From Gilliamella apis (GTDB lineage: Bacteria; Pseudomonadota; Gammaproteobacteria; Enterobacterales; Orbaceae), in the NCBI RefSeq assembly GCF_030758615.1, contig NZ_CP132381.1, forward strand, positions 1,240,001 through 1,304,000: a stretch of DNA of 64,000 bases. The letters run 5' to 3'. The notes beneath the pieces are model-generated. The model searched no databases, was not told where the DNA came from, and saw only the letters and a list, made by a program, of their open reading frames with translations. Positions 38,407 through 48,289 of this stretch are shown one piece after another. The translations under genes and the position numbers were made by a program. Position 1 is the first letter of the stretch, and each line of letters begins with the position of its first letter.

Positions 38407-39117
38407 ATGACACAAAACATCGATTTGAACGAAATAGATAAGTTTGCAAAACTTGCTTCGCAATGGTGGGATCCCAACGGCCAATGCAAACCATTACATA
38501 TTATTAATCCATTACGAGTAGATTATATAAAACAATTGTCAGGTGATCTAAATGGAAAACATGTATTAGATGTTGGCTGTGGCGGTGGTATTTTGTCAGA
38601 GAGTCTTGCAAAACTCGCGGCTAATGTAACTGCAATTGATCTTGCTGAAGAGTCATTAGCAGTGGCAAAATTACATGCCGAGCAAAATAGTTTAGAAATA
38701 AACTACCAGAATCAAACAGTAGAGCAGCATGCTGAACAATTCCCTGCGCACTATGATGTTATTACTTGTATGGAAATGTTAGAACATGTTCCCGATCCGT
38801 TTTCAATTATTCATGCTTGTGCAAAATTGCTTAAGCCTAATGGACAACTCTATTTATCGACCATTAACCGCAATCATAAAGCAAAATTAATGTTGATTTA
38901 TGGTGCGGAATATATTGCACGCTTAGTACCGAAAGGTACTCATGATTTTAATCGTTTTATTCGTCCTTCTGAATTAATGACTTGGGTTGAACAAGCTAAT
39001 TTGATTGTAAAAGGAATAATTGGTATGGAGTATCATTTGCTTAGTAATCAATTTCGCTTAGGTAAAAATGTTGATGTCAATTACATCTTAATGGCACAAA
39101 AAAGCGATGGGGAGTAA
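38407..39117 (+). CDS. ubiG: Ubiquinone biosynthesis O-methyltransferase
   Basis: UbiG uses S-adenosylmethionine for both O-methylation steps of ubiquinone synthesis. From ATG 38407 the protein has 236 residues (E. coli 240), beginning MTQNIDLNEIDKFAKLASQW. The SAM motif I is VLDVGCGGGILSE, followed by DVITCMEMLEHVPDP and VPKGTHDFNRFIRPSEL. An upstream in-frame ATG at 38329 would add 26 hydrophobic residues without family support, and its GGGAG is too close to the ATG, so I prefer the inner start. The protein binds membrane lipid through a surface region in known homologs. guaB follows 131 bases later on the same strand, probably as a separate unit. Confidence 0.93.
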   Translation: MTQNIDLNEIDKFAKLASQWWDPNGQCKPLHIINPLRVDYIKQLSGDLNGKHVLDVGCGGGILSESLAKLAANVTAIDLAEESLAVAKLHAEQNSLEINYQNQTVEQHAEQFPAHYDVITCMEMLEHVPDPFSIIHACAKLLKPNGQLYLSTINRNHKAKLMLIYGAEYIARLVPKGTHDFNRFIRPSELMTWVEQANLIVKGIIGMEYHLLSNQFRLGKNVDVNYILMAQKSDGE

Positions 39118-39248
39118 CAGAGATTAGTTTGCGCTATACTTATCTGCTGAAATATAAATATAAAATTTTACTGGTCTTTTATATTGAAAGTGAGTAGAAT
39201 ACATCGGCAATATTTTATCAACAATTCAACTCAATGGTGAATATTGTC

Positions 39249-40712
39249 ATGTCTCGTATAGTTAAAGAAGCCCTCACGTTCGATGATGTTTTATTAGTTC
39301 CAGCCCATTCAACTGTTTTACCTAACACTGCTGATATTACAACTCAACTGACGCAAACCATCAAATTAAATATTCCAATGTTATCTGCGGCAATGGATAC
39401 TGTTACCGAAGCCGAACTTGCTATTGCACTTGCTCAAGAAGGTGGCATTGGTTTTATTCATAAAAATATGCCAATTGAAGTTCAGGCAGAACATGTCAAA
39501 CGGGTAAAAAAACATGAAAGCGGAATTGTACAAGATCCCGTATCAGTATTACCTACAGCAACGATTAAAGAAGTGATTGAACTAGCCAAAGAATATGGTT
39601 TTGCTGGTTTCCCTGTTATAACAGAATCGCAAGAATTAGTTGGCATTATTACTGCTCGTGATGTTCGATTTGCTACTGATTTATCACTATCTGTTACAGC
39701 CGTAATGACGCCTAAAGAACGCTTAGTTACTGTTAAAGAAGGTGAATCTCGGGAAAGTGTTTTGAAAAAGATGCATGAACACCGTGTTGAAAAAGTATTA
39801 GTTGTTGATGATCGTTTTCACTTAAAAGGCATGATAACAGTCAAAGACTACAATAAAGCCGAACAAAAACCAAATGCTTGTAAAGATGAAAAAGGTCGTT
39901 TACGAGTGGGTGCTGCTGTTGGCGCAGGAGCAGGTAATGAAGAACGTATTGCTGCATTGGTAGAAGCGGGTGTTGATGTGTTACTTATCGATTCATCGCA
40001 TGGTCATTCAGAAGGTGTACTTGAACGTATTCGCCAAACAAGACAAGCTTATCCAAACTTACAAATTGTTGGTGGCAATGTGGCAACCGGTGAAGGTGCT
40101 AAAGCACTGATTGATGCCGGAGTAAGCGCAGTCAAAGTCGGTATTGGGCCAGGTTCAATTTGTACTACACGTATTGTTACTGGGGTAGGGGTACCACAAA
40201 TTAGTGCGATTATGGATGCTGTTGAGGTAGCCAAACAACATAATATTCCTGTTATTGCTGATGGCGGTATTCGTTTTTCAGGTGATATCGCTAAAGCAAT
40301 TGCTGCTGGCGCATCTTGTGTTATGGTTGGTTCAATGTTTGCCGGTACAGAAGAAGCTCCCGGCGAGATTGAATTATTCCAAGGCCGTGCTTATAAATCT
40401 TATCGTGGTATGGGGTCGTTAGGGGCAATGGCAAAAGGGTCATCTGATCGTTATTTCCAATCTGACAATGCTGCTGATAAGTTAGTACCAGAAGGTATTG
40501 AAGGTCGAATTGCATATAAAGGTTTGTTAAAAGAAATTATCCATCAACAAATGGGTGGCTTACGTTCATGTATGGGATTAACTGGCTGTGGAACTATCGA
40601 TGAACTTCGCACTAAATCGAAGTTTTATCGTATAACTGGTGCGGGTATGAAAGAAAGTCATGTTCATGATGTTCTTATCACCAAAGAGCCACCTAACTAT
40701 CGAGCTGGCTAA
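39249..40712 (+). CDS. guaB: Inosine-5'-monophosphate dehydrogenase
   Basis: IMP dehydrogenase oxidises IMP to XMP with NAD+, the committed step to guanine nucleotides. From ATG 39249 it has 487 residues (E. coli 488), beginning [21 protein letters not shown]. Two CBS domains occupy about 95-200 ([25 protein letters not shown]). The catalytic cysteine is in [18 protein letters not shown], and the flap has GMGSLGAM. An in-frame ATG 15 bases upstream (39234) is the alternative start. guaA, the usual partner, does not follow; a terminator ends the unit. Confidence 0.97.
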   Translation: MSRIVKEALTFDDVLLVPAHSTVLPNTADITTQLTQTIKLNIPMLSAAMDTVTEAELAIALAQEGGIGFIHKNMPIEVQAEHVKRVKKHESGIVQDPVSVLPTATIKEVIELAKEYGFAGFPVITESQELVGIITARDVRFATDLSLSVTAVMTPKERLVTVKEGESRESVLKKMHEHRVEKVLVVDDRFHLKGMITVKDYNKAEQKPNACKDEKGRLRVGAAVGAGAGNEERIAALVEAGVDVLLIDSSHGHSEGVLERIRQTRQAYPNLQIVGGNVATGEGAKALIDAGVSAVKVGIGPGSICTTRIVTGVGVPQISAIMDAVEVAKQHNIPVIADGGIRFSGDIAKAIAAGASCVMVGSMFAGTEEAPGEIELFQGRAYKSYRGMGSLGAMAKGSSDRYFQSDNAADKLVPEGIEGRIAYKGLLKEIIHQQMGGLRSCMGLTGCGTIDELRTKSKFYRITGAGMKESHVHDVLITKEPPNYRAG

Positions 40713-40724
40713 TAAGTATGATTT

Positions 40725-40752
40725 AAAAGGGATTGAATACAATCCCTTTTTT
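40725..40752 (+). terminator. Terminator of guaB
   Basis: A ten-pair stem AAAAGGGATT / AATCCCTTTT with a T-run begins 12 bases past the guaB stop. Confidence 0.93.
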
Positions 40753-40870
40753 ATTTGTATCATTTGTTATCCAAAAAGTTTAGACAAGTTTTTGTAAAAA
40801 TCCAAAGCTTTATTTTAAATGCTTAATTTAATAATATTAATGAAAGTTAATAGTTAAATATTAAAATTTA

Positions 40871-40899
40871 TTGCATAGATTTTCTTCTGTCACTATACT
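40871..40899 (+). promoter_or_regulatory. Candidate sigma-70 promoter of paralog F
   Basis: TTGCAT and TATACT with a 17-base spacer, 84 bases before the ATG. A very similar pair precedes paralog H at 48861. Confidence 0.55.
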
Positions 40900-40982
40900 T
40901 GCTGACGATTCCAAATACGAAATCAGATTGGTATTTATCCTTTTATGAGTAAAAAATTATATCAAACATCAGGTTAATTGAC

Positions 40983-42419
40983 ATGGTAGTCACGATGTAT
41001 AATAAATTTAAATTTGAAACCTGCCTAAGTAATTATTTAAATTTGGTTAATTTTAGTAATAAACTAAACTGTTTACTTTTGTTAATGTTATGTTTTTTAA
41101 CCATTAGTCAAAAAAGCCAAGCAATCTTAGCTAATACCGTAAATACCATTATTGGTAGTAAACCAAAAATTGTTAATATAGAAGCTGCTTCAAACAAACA
41201 TGGTTTTATCTTAAATGGTGTTTTTTATAGTTCAAGCTCTCATAATTTAAACGATACGGATATTAACGAATTTGATGGTTTAACAAAATTTAGTGATTTT
41301 ATTATTAAGAACTATACTGAAAATGATTTAGATAATTCATCTAATTATGATGATTCTGATGGTGATAATATTCGTAATAATAAGCCATTTATCGTTGAAC
41401 AAACGGTTTACAATTGGTTTGATAATAATGGTGAAAAAATTCCTGATAGTGATATAGGTAATATCATAGGTTGTGGAAGCAATTATGCAATGCCTTTGTC
41501 ATTGACATTAAAAACTTCAGTAAAAACCTATTCTGAATTTGGTAACCCAAATGAAAGTGAGTCAGTAGAGATAACTAAAATATATAAAATTGCACCTACA
41601 GGTGATGTATGTTATCTGAAACCAAATTCAACTAAAGTTTTACCTTTAAATCAATGGCGTGGTAGTGATGCTCAAGGGACTATGTACCCATGGAATACAG
41701 GCCCAATAAAACCAGATCCCGAAAGTGGAGGAGGTTATAATGAAGATTTTATTGTTGATAAAGGATTTAGAGCTAGGCCAATTGTTTCAGATAAACCCTT
41801 TCCTACTACAGGCTTCCCGGGTGCAGAATTTCAATTAATAATGAATTATTCTCAAGATAGTTATACTTATAATGTAGCAGTTAATCCTGGTAATGTGGCA
41901 ACAGTTGATCAAACAGGTAATGTTCTTTTAAAAGCTAAACCACCAGAAGGTAATGGTGATATTGTTATTCGAGCTACATTAAAATCATCTCCTAACAAAC
42001 ATTTTGATTATAAATTTAATCCAACTTCTGTTTGGATAGAACCTCAAAATGTGGGTAGTTATGATTGGCGTACTGCATTTAACCGATTTTGTGGTGGAAT
42101 TGATGGATTCCCATCTCGCAAAGATTATTCTAACTCACCTGTAGTTAATGTTGGTCCTAATTGGCAACGTCATGGAAAATGGAATTTTTCTACTCGTGCT
42201 ATTAATCAAGGACTTTATCCTGAATGGGGATATATAAATCGTCGTACTTATCCAAATTCTAAATGGGAGTGGGATGAAACGACTTATTTTACTAAAGATC
42301 CTAATTCTGATACACAATACTTCATTATTTACCTACATGATGGTGGACTATTGCCTTCTCCTCGTACGCCGGGCGATTTCGCAGGTAATGATTTTGCGTT
42401 TATAGCTTGTAGAAAATAA
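40983..42419 (+). CDS. Secreted surface-type protein, paralog F (divergent)
   Basis: The 478-residue protein has a hydrophobic signal near residues 31-45 (LLLLMLCFLTISQKSQA, cleavage near QA-ILA). It is the most distant family member but keeps the order of parts: VNTIIGSKPKI at the mature start, the acidic loop DDSDGDN, a two-cysteine middle part (GCGSNYAMPLSLTLKT and VCYLKPN), the PFPTTGFPGAEFQL block and a C-terminal domain with LYPEWGYINRRTYPNSKWEW and final FAFIACRK. The frame is intact, and two in-frame ATGs (40983 and 40995) are possible starts. It stands between guaB and the EexN-like pseudogene, apart from the other clusters. Function unknown; export is well supported, a surface role is inferred. 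Confidence 0.72.
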   Translation: MVVTMYNKFKFETCLSNYLNLVNFSNKLNCLLLLMLCFLTISQKSQAILANTVNTIIGSKPKIVNIEAASNKHGFILNGVFYSSSSHNLNDTDINEFDGLTKFSDFIIKNYTENDLDNSSNYDDSDGDNIRNNKPFIVEQTVYNWFDNNGEKIPDSDIGNIIGCGSNYAMPLSLTLKTSVKTYSEFGNPNESESVEITKIYKIAPTGDVCYLKPNSTKVLPLNQWRGSDAQGTMYPWNTGPIKPDPESGGGYNEDFIVDKGFRARPIVSDKPFPTTGFPGAEFQLIMNYSQDSYTYNVAVNPGNVATVDQTGNVLLKAKPPEGNGDIVIRATLKSSPNKHFDYKFNPTSVWIEPQNVGSYDWRTAFNRFCGGIDGFPSRKDYSNSPVVNVGPNWQRHGKWNFSTRAINQGLYPEWGYINRRTYPNSKWEWDETTYFTKDPNSDTQYFIIYLHDGGLLPSPRTPGDFAGNDFAFIACRK

Positions 42420-42923
42420 CATTTTATTAAACTATGTTATGGATTATTGATACCAATGCTTGATCAAATCCGTTAACTCAAAATAGATGTTATTTACATT
42501 GACAAGAAGCGTAAGAAATAACAAAGCTATGATATTATAAAATGAAATATCATTTGTTAAATAATAGACTAATGCTACGCAGTAAAAAACAGAATGCGTT
42601 TATCTGCAATTTTGGGTGAAGTATTTTTAAGCTTTGATTTATTGTTTTTTATGATGACATAGATGGCTTATAGTTTAAAAGAAAATATTGAATCTTATCA
42701 AAATACATCTAATAACCCATATCTCAATAGGAATGATACTGAAATCAAGACAGTAAATTGTTTATATATCAGAGAGCTTTATTTTAACTATTAGGTGTGG
42801 CAAGTTTTATTTTCAACTTATAAACAAGACCGAGTTGTTAGTTGTCTCGGTCTTGTAATCAGATTAACTTATCATGAGTTTTACTGACAAGCACTACATC
42901 TTAAAATGTGCACCTAATTTTAA
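42420..42923. other. Spacer between paralog F and the EexN-like gene
   Basis: No gene found. It is AT-rich and contains only the hairpin at 42824-42856. Confidence 0.5.
42824..42856. terminator. Hairpin between convergent genes
   Basis: A perfect eleven-pair stem ACAAGACCGAG / CTCGGTCTTGT with an 11-base loop. The minus-strand side is followed by a short T-rich stretch; it may end transcription from both sides. Confidence 0.65.
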
Positions 42924-43856
42924 TTATTTTGCAATTTTCTTTTCAAAATTGACAGAATAACCCATTCCTCTTTTAATATAAGCTTCCTTTGCTTGATAGC
43001 AAGGATAGGTTCCTGTTATTTTACGTTCTAAAGTATTTTTTTCGTTCCATTTTAAATTTTGTGCTTCAATGTCTGCGATTTTATCAGCACATGAGTTAAA
43101 TGTTTTAATAAATTCATCATCATTATTGGTAAAGAATTTTATATGTTTTGCGTTTTCTCTATCAAAAGCTTTTTCCCAACTTTTTCTAAAGGCCTTTAAA
43201 GAGTAGATATCTTCAGCACAATAAAGTGGTTTTTGTGATTCAATTGTTTGAATATCGGCGTTAGCCAGATCTTCAGTGGCTTTTTCTTCTAAAGCCGATT
43301 GAGCAACGGCACAATTTGAACCTCGACGTTGCTCTAATTTACATAGAGACATCATTTGCTCTTTAATAGCTTCGAATGAAAGTTGTTTTAATTCTTTTTT
43401 ACCCTCATCAACTTTCTCATTATAAACAATTTCCCAAGCTTTTACATTTAGGAGACGGTGCGGAGAATAATACATTACACCCTTCAACTTTCAGATATTC
43501 ATTGATTGACTTTTGCCATGATTTGTCCGCTATTTGGTTTTTAATTGCTGTCATTTCTGTTTCTAAAGCTAGTTTTTCCTCAGCTGCTTTACGTTCTTGT
43601 TCTAATTTAGCTTTTAGGATTCGATCTTCTTTAATAGCATTCTCTACAGCTTGACATTTGGTATCATTTTTTATTTTTTCGAATAATTTCTCAGCATTTT
43701 GTCTAAAAGCTTTATTTAAATCATTACGACATTCTTCTAATTTTTCTTTAGCAGAATCAATATGTTTTAAATAATACTCTTGATTCTTTTCTTCACATCC
43801 TATCAAACCTAATCCGGTTATTAATATAAGTCCTATCACTTTTAAGTTTTCATCAT
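42924..43856 (-). pseudogene. EexN-like lipoprotein gene, frameshifted
   Basis: Two overlapping minus-strand frames (43420-43839 and 42924-43487) join into one protein if one A is removed from the AAAA run near 43436-43439, giving PKCK-AWEIVYNEK. At the 5' end, ATG ATG at 43856 needs one extra A to read into the lipoprotein signal (L..GLGLIGC), so there may be a second indel, also in an A-run. The mature part opens EEKNQEYYLKHIDSAKEKLEEC, which resembles EexN-type lipoproteins (entry-exclusion proteins of conjugative plasmids and many chromosomal relatives). The rest is a long charged coil with four or more cysteines. It could be a decayed gene or reflect assembly errors in short A-runs. Confidence 0.6.
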
Positions 43857-43971
43857 CTTTTCTATTTTAATTTAACTTAATCGATTAAATTAAGTAATAA
43901 TTACTATTTATATAGTTGGGTCAGTTAGTGTTATTAGTGAGTAAAGATAATGCGGTATTGTTTTTATCATC
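43857..43971. other. Short spacer before the tandem repeat
   Basis: AT-rich, with TTAATCGATTAA-like palindromic text. It may hold the promoter of the minus-strand lipoprotein gene; nothing firm is seen. Confidence 0.3.
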
Positions 43972-45443
43972 GTTTAGCGACATCAACAACCTACTGACAA
44001 CTGAGAGAAATTAGCATGGTAAACAGGGATGTTTGGTTGGGTTGTAATTTGTCAGGAACAAATAACAGTCAGTGCGTTAACAGCGAACGAAGGCGGAAGG
44101 CAGTTACATTGTGACCATTTGCGTAGTCGCCGCGTGAATTGATAAAGAGAGTTCGCTCAAATGCTCTTTACTCGGACGTAATCACCATATAGAACTAACC
44201 ACTAAACAACAAAACGTCCGAAATTAAAAGAACAAAAAAGTTGAGGAAAGGGGTTTTTTAAAACCTAAATCTAGCCTCAATTTCACTGAAATTGGCTTTA
44301 AAACTAAAATCAGTTCGCTCTAAATATAAAAGTTTATTTCTAGACAATCAGATTGGAGTGCTTCATTTAGCGACATTAGCAATGTGCTGACAACTGAGCG
44401 AGGTTAGCATGGCAAACAGGGATGTTTGGCAAGGCTGTGTTTTGTCAGGAACAAATACAGCCGGTGCGTTAAAAGCGAACGAAGACGGAAGGCAGTCACG
44501 CAGTGACCACTTGGTGGTCGCCGCGAGAGTTGGTAAAGAGGGTTCGCGCAAACCCTCTTTACTCGGACGTAAACGCCATATAGAACTAATCACCAAACAA
44601 CAAAACGTCCGAAACTAAAAGAACTAAAAAAGTTGAGGAACGGGGTTTTTTAAAGCCTAAATCTAGCCACAATTTTACTGAAATTGGCTTTAAAACTAAA
44701 ATAAGTTAGCTCTAAATATAAAAGTTTATTTCTAGAAAATCAGATTGGAGTGCTTCATTTAGCGACATGAGCAATGTGCTGACAACTGAGAGAGGTTAGC
44801 ATGGCAAACAGGGATGTTTGGCAAGGCTGTGTTTTGTCAGGAACAAATACAGCCGATGCGTTAAAAGCGAACGAAGGCGGAAGGCAGTCACGTAGTGACC
44901 ATTTGCGTAGTCGCCGCGAGAGTTGGTAAAGAGGGTTCGCGCAAACCCTCTTTACTCGGACGTAAACGCCATATAGAACTTGCTACCAAACAACAAAACG
45001 TCCGAAACTAAAAGAACTAAAAAAGTTGAGGAACGGGGTTTTTTAAAGCCTAAATCTAGCCACAATTTCACTGAAATTGGCTTTAAAACTAAAATCAGTT
45101 AGCTCTAAATATAAAAGTTTATTTCTGGCAAATCAGATTGGAGTATTTCATTTCGCGACATGAGCAATGTGCTGACAACTGAGTGAGGTTAGCATGGCAA
45201 ACAGGGATGTTTGGCAAGACTGTTGTTTGCAGGAACAAATCACAGTCGGTGCGTTAACAGCTAACGAAGGCGGAAGGCAGTCACTTAGTGACCACTTGCG
45301 CGGTCGCCATGGTAGTTGGTAAAGAGGGTTCGCGCAAACCCTCTTTACTCGGACGTAATCTTTGAATAGACCTAGCAACCAAACAACAAAACGTCCGAAA
45401 CTAAAAGAACTAAAAAAGTTGAGGAACGGGGTTTTTTGAAACT
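43972..45443. repeat. Tandem array of a ~393-bp structured unit, almost four copies
   Basis: Anchor text GACAACTGAG recurs at 43996, 44389, 44781 and 45174 (periods 393, 392, 393). Each unit contains hairpins: CAAACA-GGGA-TGTTTG, GTCAC-NNN-GTGAC, a long one AAAGAGGGTT / AACCCTCTTT, and the distant pair GGACGT / ACGTCC. The loop of the GTCAC hairpin varies (gca, gta, tta, att) while the stem holds, with one wobble change in copy 1, which favours a structured RNA or DNA role. The fourth copy is cut short at the leader of CRISPR array 2. Short ORFs inside are not conserved between copies. No transposase or known element is recognised. Confidence 0.85.
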
Positions 45444-45594
45444 TAAATTTGTACCCATTTCTAACCCTTTTTTTTGACTTAAAATAAAATTATTAAAAAT
45501 CAAAACATTAAGAAGTTACTCAAAAAAAGGGTTTTTAATAGTAAAATTACGCTTTGTCTTTTTGCCAACTGCATTTATAGTATGTTGTGTTCTA
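45444..45594 (+). promoter_or_regulatory. Leader of CRISPR array 2
   Basis: AT-rich, next to the first repeat. It aligns over about 120 bases with the leader of array 1 (for example GACTTAAAATAAAAT, AAAAAAGGGTTTTTA and GCATTTATAGTAT). Homology extends left into the AGTTGAGGA text at the end of the tandem units. Confidence 0.75.
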
Positions 45595-46282
45595 GTTCAC
45601 TACCGTGTAGGTAGTTTAGAAAAAAATTGGATGACGGGCGCGCAGAGTTGCAAAGTTCACTACCGTGTAGGTAGTTTAGAAAAACTTTTTCACCTTCTTG
45701 GGCGTCAACAAATTGTTCACTACCGTGTAGGTAGTTTAGAAACTCGCATTTTAAATCTGCAGGTATGCTTTTAAGTTCACTACCGTGTAGGTAGTTTAGA
45801 AATTTCGGCTCCCTCCCTTAGCCCACCTAATTTTGTTCACTACCGTGTAGGTAGTTTAGAAAAACACCCAGCGTTACAGGGGAAGTTAAAACCTGTTCAC
45901 TACCGTGTAGGTAGTTTAGAAAGCTAGCAACAAGGGCGTAGGCATGGGCGAGCAGTTCACTACCGTGTAGGTAGTTTAGAAATAAACCAAAAGCCAGTAA
46001 CAAAGATGAATAAGGTTCACTACCGTGTAGGTAGTTTAGAAATGTTTATGTTACCAATTGGGGCGAACAAAATCGTTCACTACCGTGTAGGTAGTTTAGA
46101 AATGAACTAAGAAAAGGTGCCATAAAATTTGAGGGTTCACTACCGTGTAGGTAGTTTAGAAAAAACAGCGCAGAGCTTAGATCGTCACCTGAATGTTCAC
46201 TACCGTGTAGGTGGTTCAGAAAATAAACAACTCTAGTACAAGATTTAACCCAACGTTCACTACCTTGTAGGTATGACAAAAG
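45595..46282 (+). CRISPR. CRISPR array 2, type I-F-like, 12 repeats and 11 spacers
   Basis: Repeats of 28 bases start every 60 bases from 45595 to 46255, with eleven unique 32-base spacers. The repeat starts GTTCAC, forms a perfect five-pair hairpin CTACC-GTGTA-GGTAG and ends TTTAGAAA. The eleventh repeat has two changes and the twelfth is degenerate after GTAGGTA, so the leader is on the left. Spacer and repeat lengths are those of type I-F. No spacer visibly matches the window. No cas genes are in the window. Confidence 0.98.
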
Positions 46283-46284
46283 TC

Positions 46285-46319
46285 TTAACAATTATTTACC
46301 AATCTGAATTTGCTATAAT
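46285..46319 (+). promoter_or_regulatory. Promoter module of paralog G
   Basis: TTAACA followed 26 bases later by TGCTATAAT, the same geometry as the modules before A and C. It ends 77 bases before the ATG and begins right after the last CRISPR repeat. Confidence 0.5.
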
Positions 46320-46396
46320 TACCTAATATATCTATACTTTTTTCTGCAAGGATTGCATATTTTTAGATAAAAATTATAAATTAAAGGATTAAGAGC

Positions 46397-48289
46397 ATGT
46401 TGAGATACCCTTATTTAGGCGCTATTTCTAAATTAATTGTTAATACAACATTGACCAGTAAAAAAAATATATTGAGTCACGCCCCTTCAATACAGCAATT
46501 ATTCATTAATCAGCCAATAAAGCGAAATTCAACGGTTAATAAAACACTACTTAAATATTCATCCTCATTTGGCCAAACAATAGTGAAATTCTTGAAAAAG
46601 ATTTGTTTATGTTCTATGACTTTTTCAACTATATTTAGCCCTGTATACGCGTTAAGTGCATTTACCACAGAAAGTATAAAAGGTAGTGCACCATATTTAA
46701 CGCTAGATGATGGTGTTAGTAAAATAACGAGTACAGAAGAGCTACTGGCAATTAAATTACCTAATGGTACTGTGATAACCCCGCAAAATGATGTATCAAG
46801 TATAACCAATCCGATCGAGTTACTTGATAAGAACAATACATATGCCAGTGTACAAACGATTGTTCCATTACCTATATCAGGCAATAATCAGTTTCCTGTA
46901 ATAAATATGACGGATTTACTTGCTGCACCGTATAATTATTTTGCTGATGATGATGGTGATGGATTTGATGATAGTGACCTTATTACCGCAACCGCAACAG
47001 GTGACATTAAGATAAAATGGGAAGCCCGTAATCCTGCCGTAGCAGATATTAATGCTAAAAACGCATTTATAGATATTACATCGAAGGTGAAAAGTCATCC
47101 TGATGCCATTCCGGATTTATGTGATGGGGTACATAAAATAACCATTAGCGCTAGTAATAGTGAGTTAACTACACCTTATGGTGATCCCAATACAAATCAT
47201 TTTCAAGAAGGTTCACATAGTTATTATTTAACGCCAAAATTAGATCCAAAAGTGTGTTATGCCCAGCCAAATTTGTATCCTGATAACGCTAGTTTAGGCG
47301 GTCGTGATTATGAGATAGATGGCATTTTATGGGATGCCGCACAAGTCGAGAGTGTCCATGATTATGGGGATTATCGAGGGTATCCAAGTAAAGGTATTAA
47401 GGTATTACGAGCAACCAATAGTGGTAATTATCAAGGTGAAACTTCAATAACTAAAAATAACTTTCCAACGACCGGATCACATGGATTGTATTTTTATTTA
47501 CTATTTGGCGGTATAACACCTGAAGCGGTATTAGCTGCCAATGGCAGTACTGTACAATCTATAGAGGGGGGCAATGTTAGTTTATCATTAAGTGTAAGTA
47601 AAACCACTGAATGGGAGCATGGTGAGCATGGACCGATACCATATGGATTGGCTGAACCTGCTATAAAAATAACCTTAATCGGGCCACGTTTCAATTCTAC
47701 GGATAAGAATTTTAGACCAATGACTTTCAGATTATATGCTGATAGTAATAAAAGTACGCTAATTTATGAATTTAAATTAATGCGTTGGTTTATTGCTAAT
47801 CCTGAGATTGTTTTTAATAATGAAACTCGATTTGAACCACCTATTGGTTCAAATGATGAAGCTTTAAGTTATCAATCTAAGGCAAGGGATTATTGTAAAA
47901 GTTTAGGTAGTGGTTATCGATTGCCAGATGTGAATGAGTTTTCCAATACCAATCCTGACGATGGTTGGATTGGCGGTTATATTAATGAGTATGCAACGTA
48001 TGCTCGTCGACAATTAAGTTATCAGGAGAATAGAAAGTGGATTGGTGGAATTGCGAATGAATGGGGGTGTATGGCTGAAGATGATTTGTATGATCCTGGT
48101 CATAATATGTTTTGCCAAACTTATACAGAAACAGATTGGAATGCATATAATTATTGGACGAATAATGTAGCAACAAATACTGAGCTACCTGAAAATGAAG
48201 GAAAACCATTTTTATATCGGGTTGAAGGAAAAACTCGGGTACTTCATTTAAATGCATTTGAAATTCGTGCTGCTTGTGTTACACCTTAA
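46397..48289 (+). CDS. Secreted surface-type protein, paralog G
   Basis: This 630-residue protein begins with a good ribosome site (AAAGGAT) and an intact ATG. A long N-terminal tail leads to a signal near residues 68-87 (CLCSMTFSTIFSPVYA, cleavage before LSA). Family blocks follow: GSAPYLTLDDG, YASVQTIVPLPISGNNQFP, the acidic loop DDDGDGFDD, a two-cysteine middle domain (HKITISASNSEL, SHSYYLTPKLDPKVCYA), SITKNNFPTTGSHGLYFYL, FRLYADSNKSTLIYEFKLM and the lectin-like C-terminus (CKSLGSGYRLPDVNEF, NEWGCM, YWTN, final AACVTP). From codon 104 on it is near-identical to paralog H, while the N-termini differ. It lies directly after CRISPR array 2. Probably expressed; function unknown. Confidence 0.78.
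   Translation: MLRYPYLGAISKLIVNTTLTSKKNILSHAPSIQQLFINQPIKRNSTVNKTLLKYSSSFGQTIVKFLKKICLCSMTFSTIFSPVYALSAFTTESIKGSAPYLTLDDGVSKITSTEELLAIKLPNGTVITPQNDVSSITNPIELLDKNNTYASVQTIVPLPISGNNQFPVINMTDLLAAPYNYFADDDGDGFDDSDLITATATGDIKIKWEARNPAVADINAKNAFIDITSKVKSHPDAIPDLCDGVHKITISASNSELTTPYGDPNTNHFQEGSHSYYLTPKLDPKVCYAQPNLYPDNASLGGRDYEIDGILWDAAQVESVHDYGDYRGYPSKGIKVLRATNSGNYQGETSITKNNFPTTGSHGLYFYLLFGGITPEAVLAANGSTVQSIEGGNVSLSLSVSKTTEWEHGEHGPIPYGLAEPAIKITLIGPRFNSTDKNFRPMTFRLYADSNKSTLIYEFKLMRWFIANPEIVFNNETRFEPPIGSNDEALSYQSKARDYCKSLGSGYRLPDVNEFSNTNPDDGWIGGYINEYATYARRQLSYQENRKWIGGIANEWGCMAEDDLYDPGHNMFCQTYTETDWNAYNYWTNNVATNTELPENEGKPFLYRVEGKTRVLHLNAFEIRAACVTP

Noticed and set aside
44409..44618. 69-residue ORF inside copy 2 of the 393-bp unit
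   Set aside because: Copy 3 carries a frame-changing indel and a stop, and copies 1 and 4 do not keep the frame. Conservation is in hairpins, not in codons.
45562..46291. Short ORFs on both strands across CRISPR array 2
   Set aside because: They are translations of the repeats (HYRVGSLE and reverse) and not genes.
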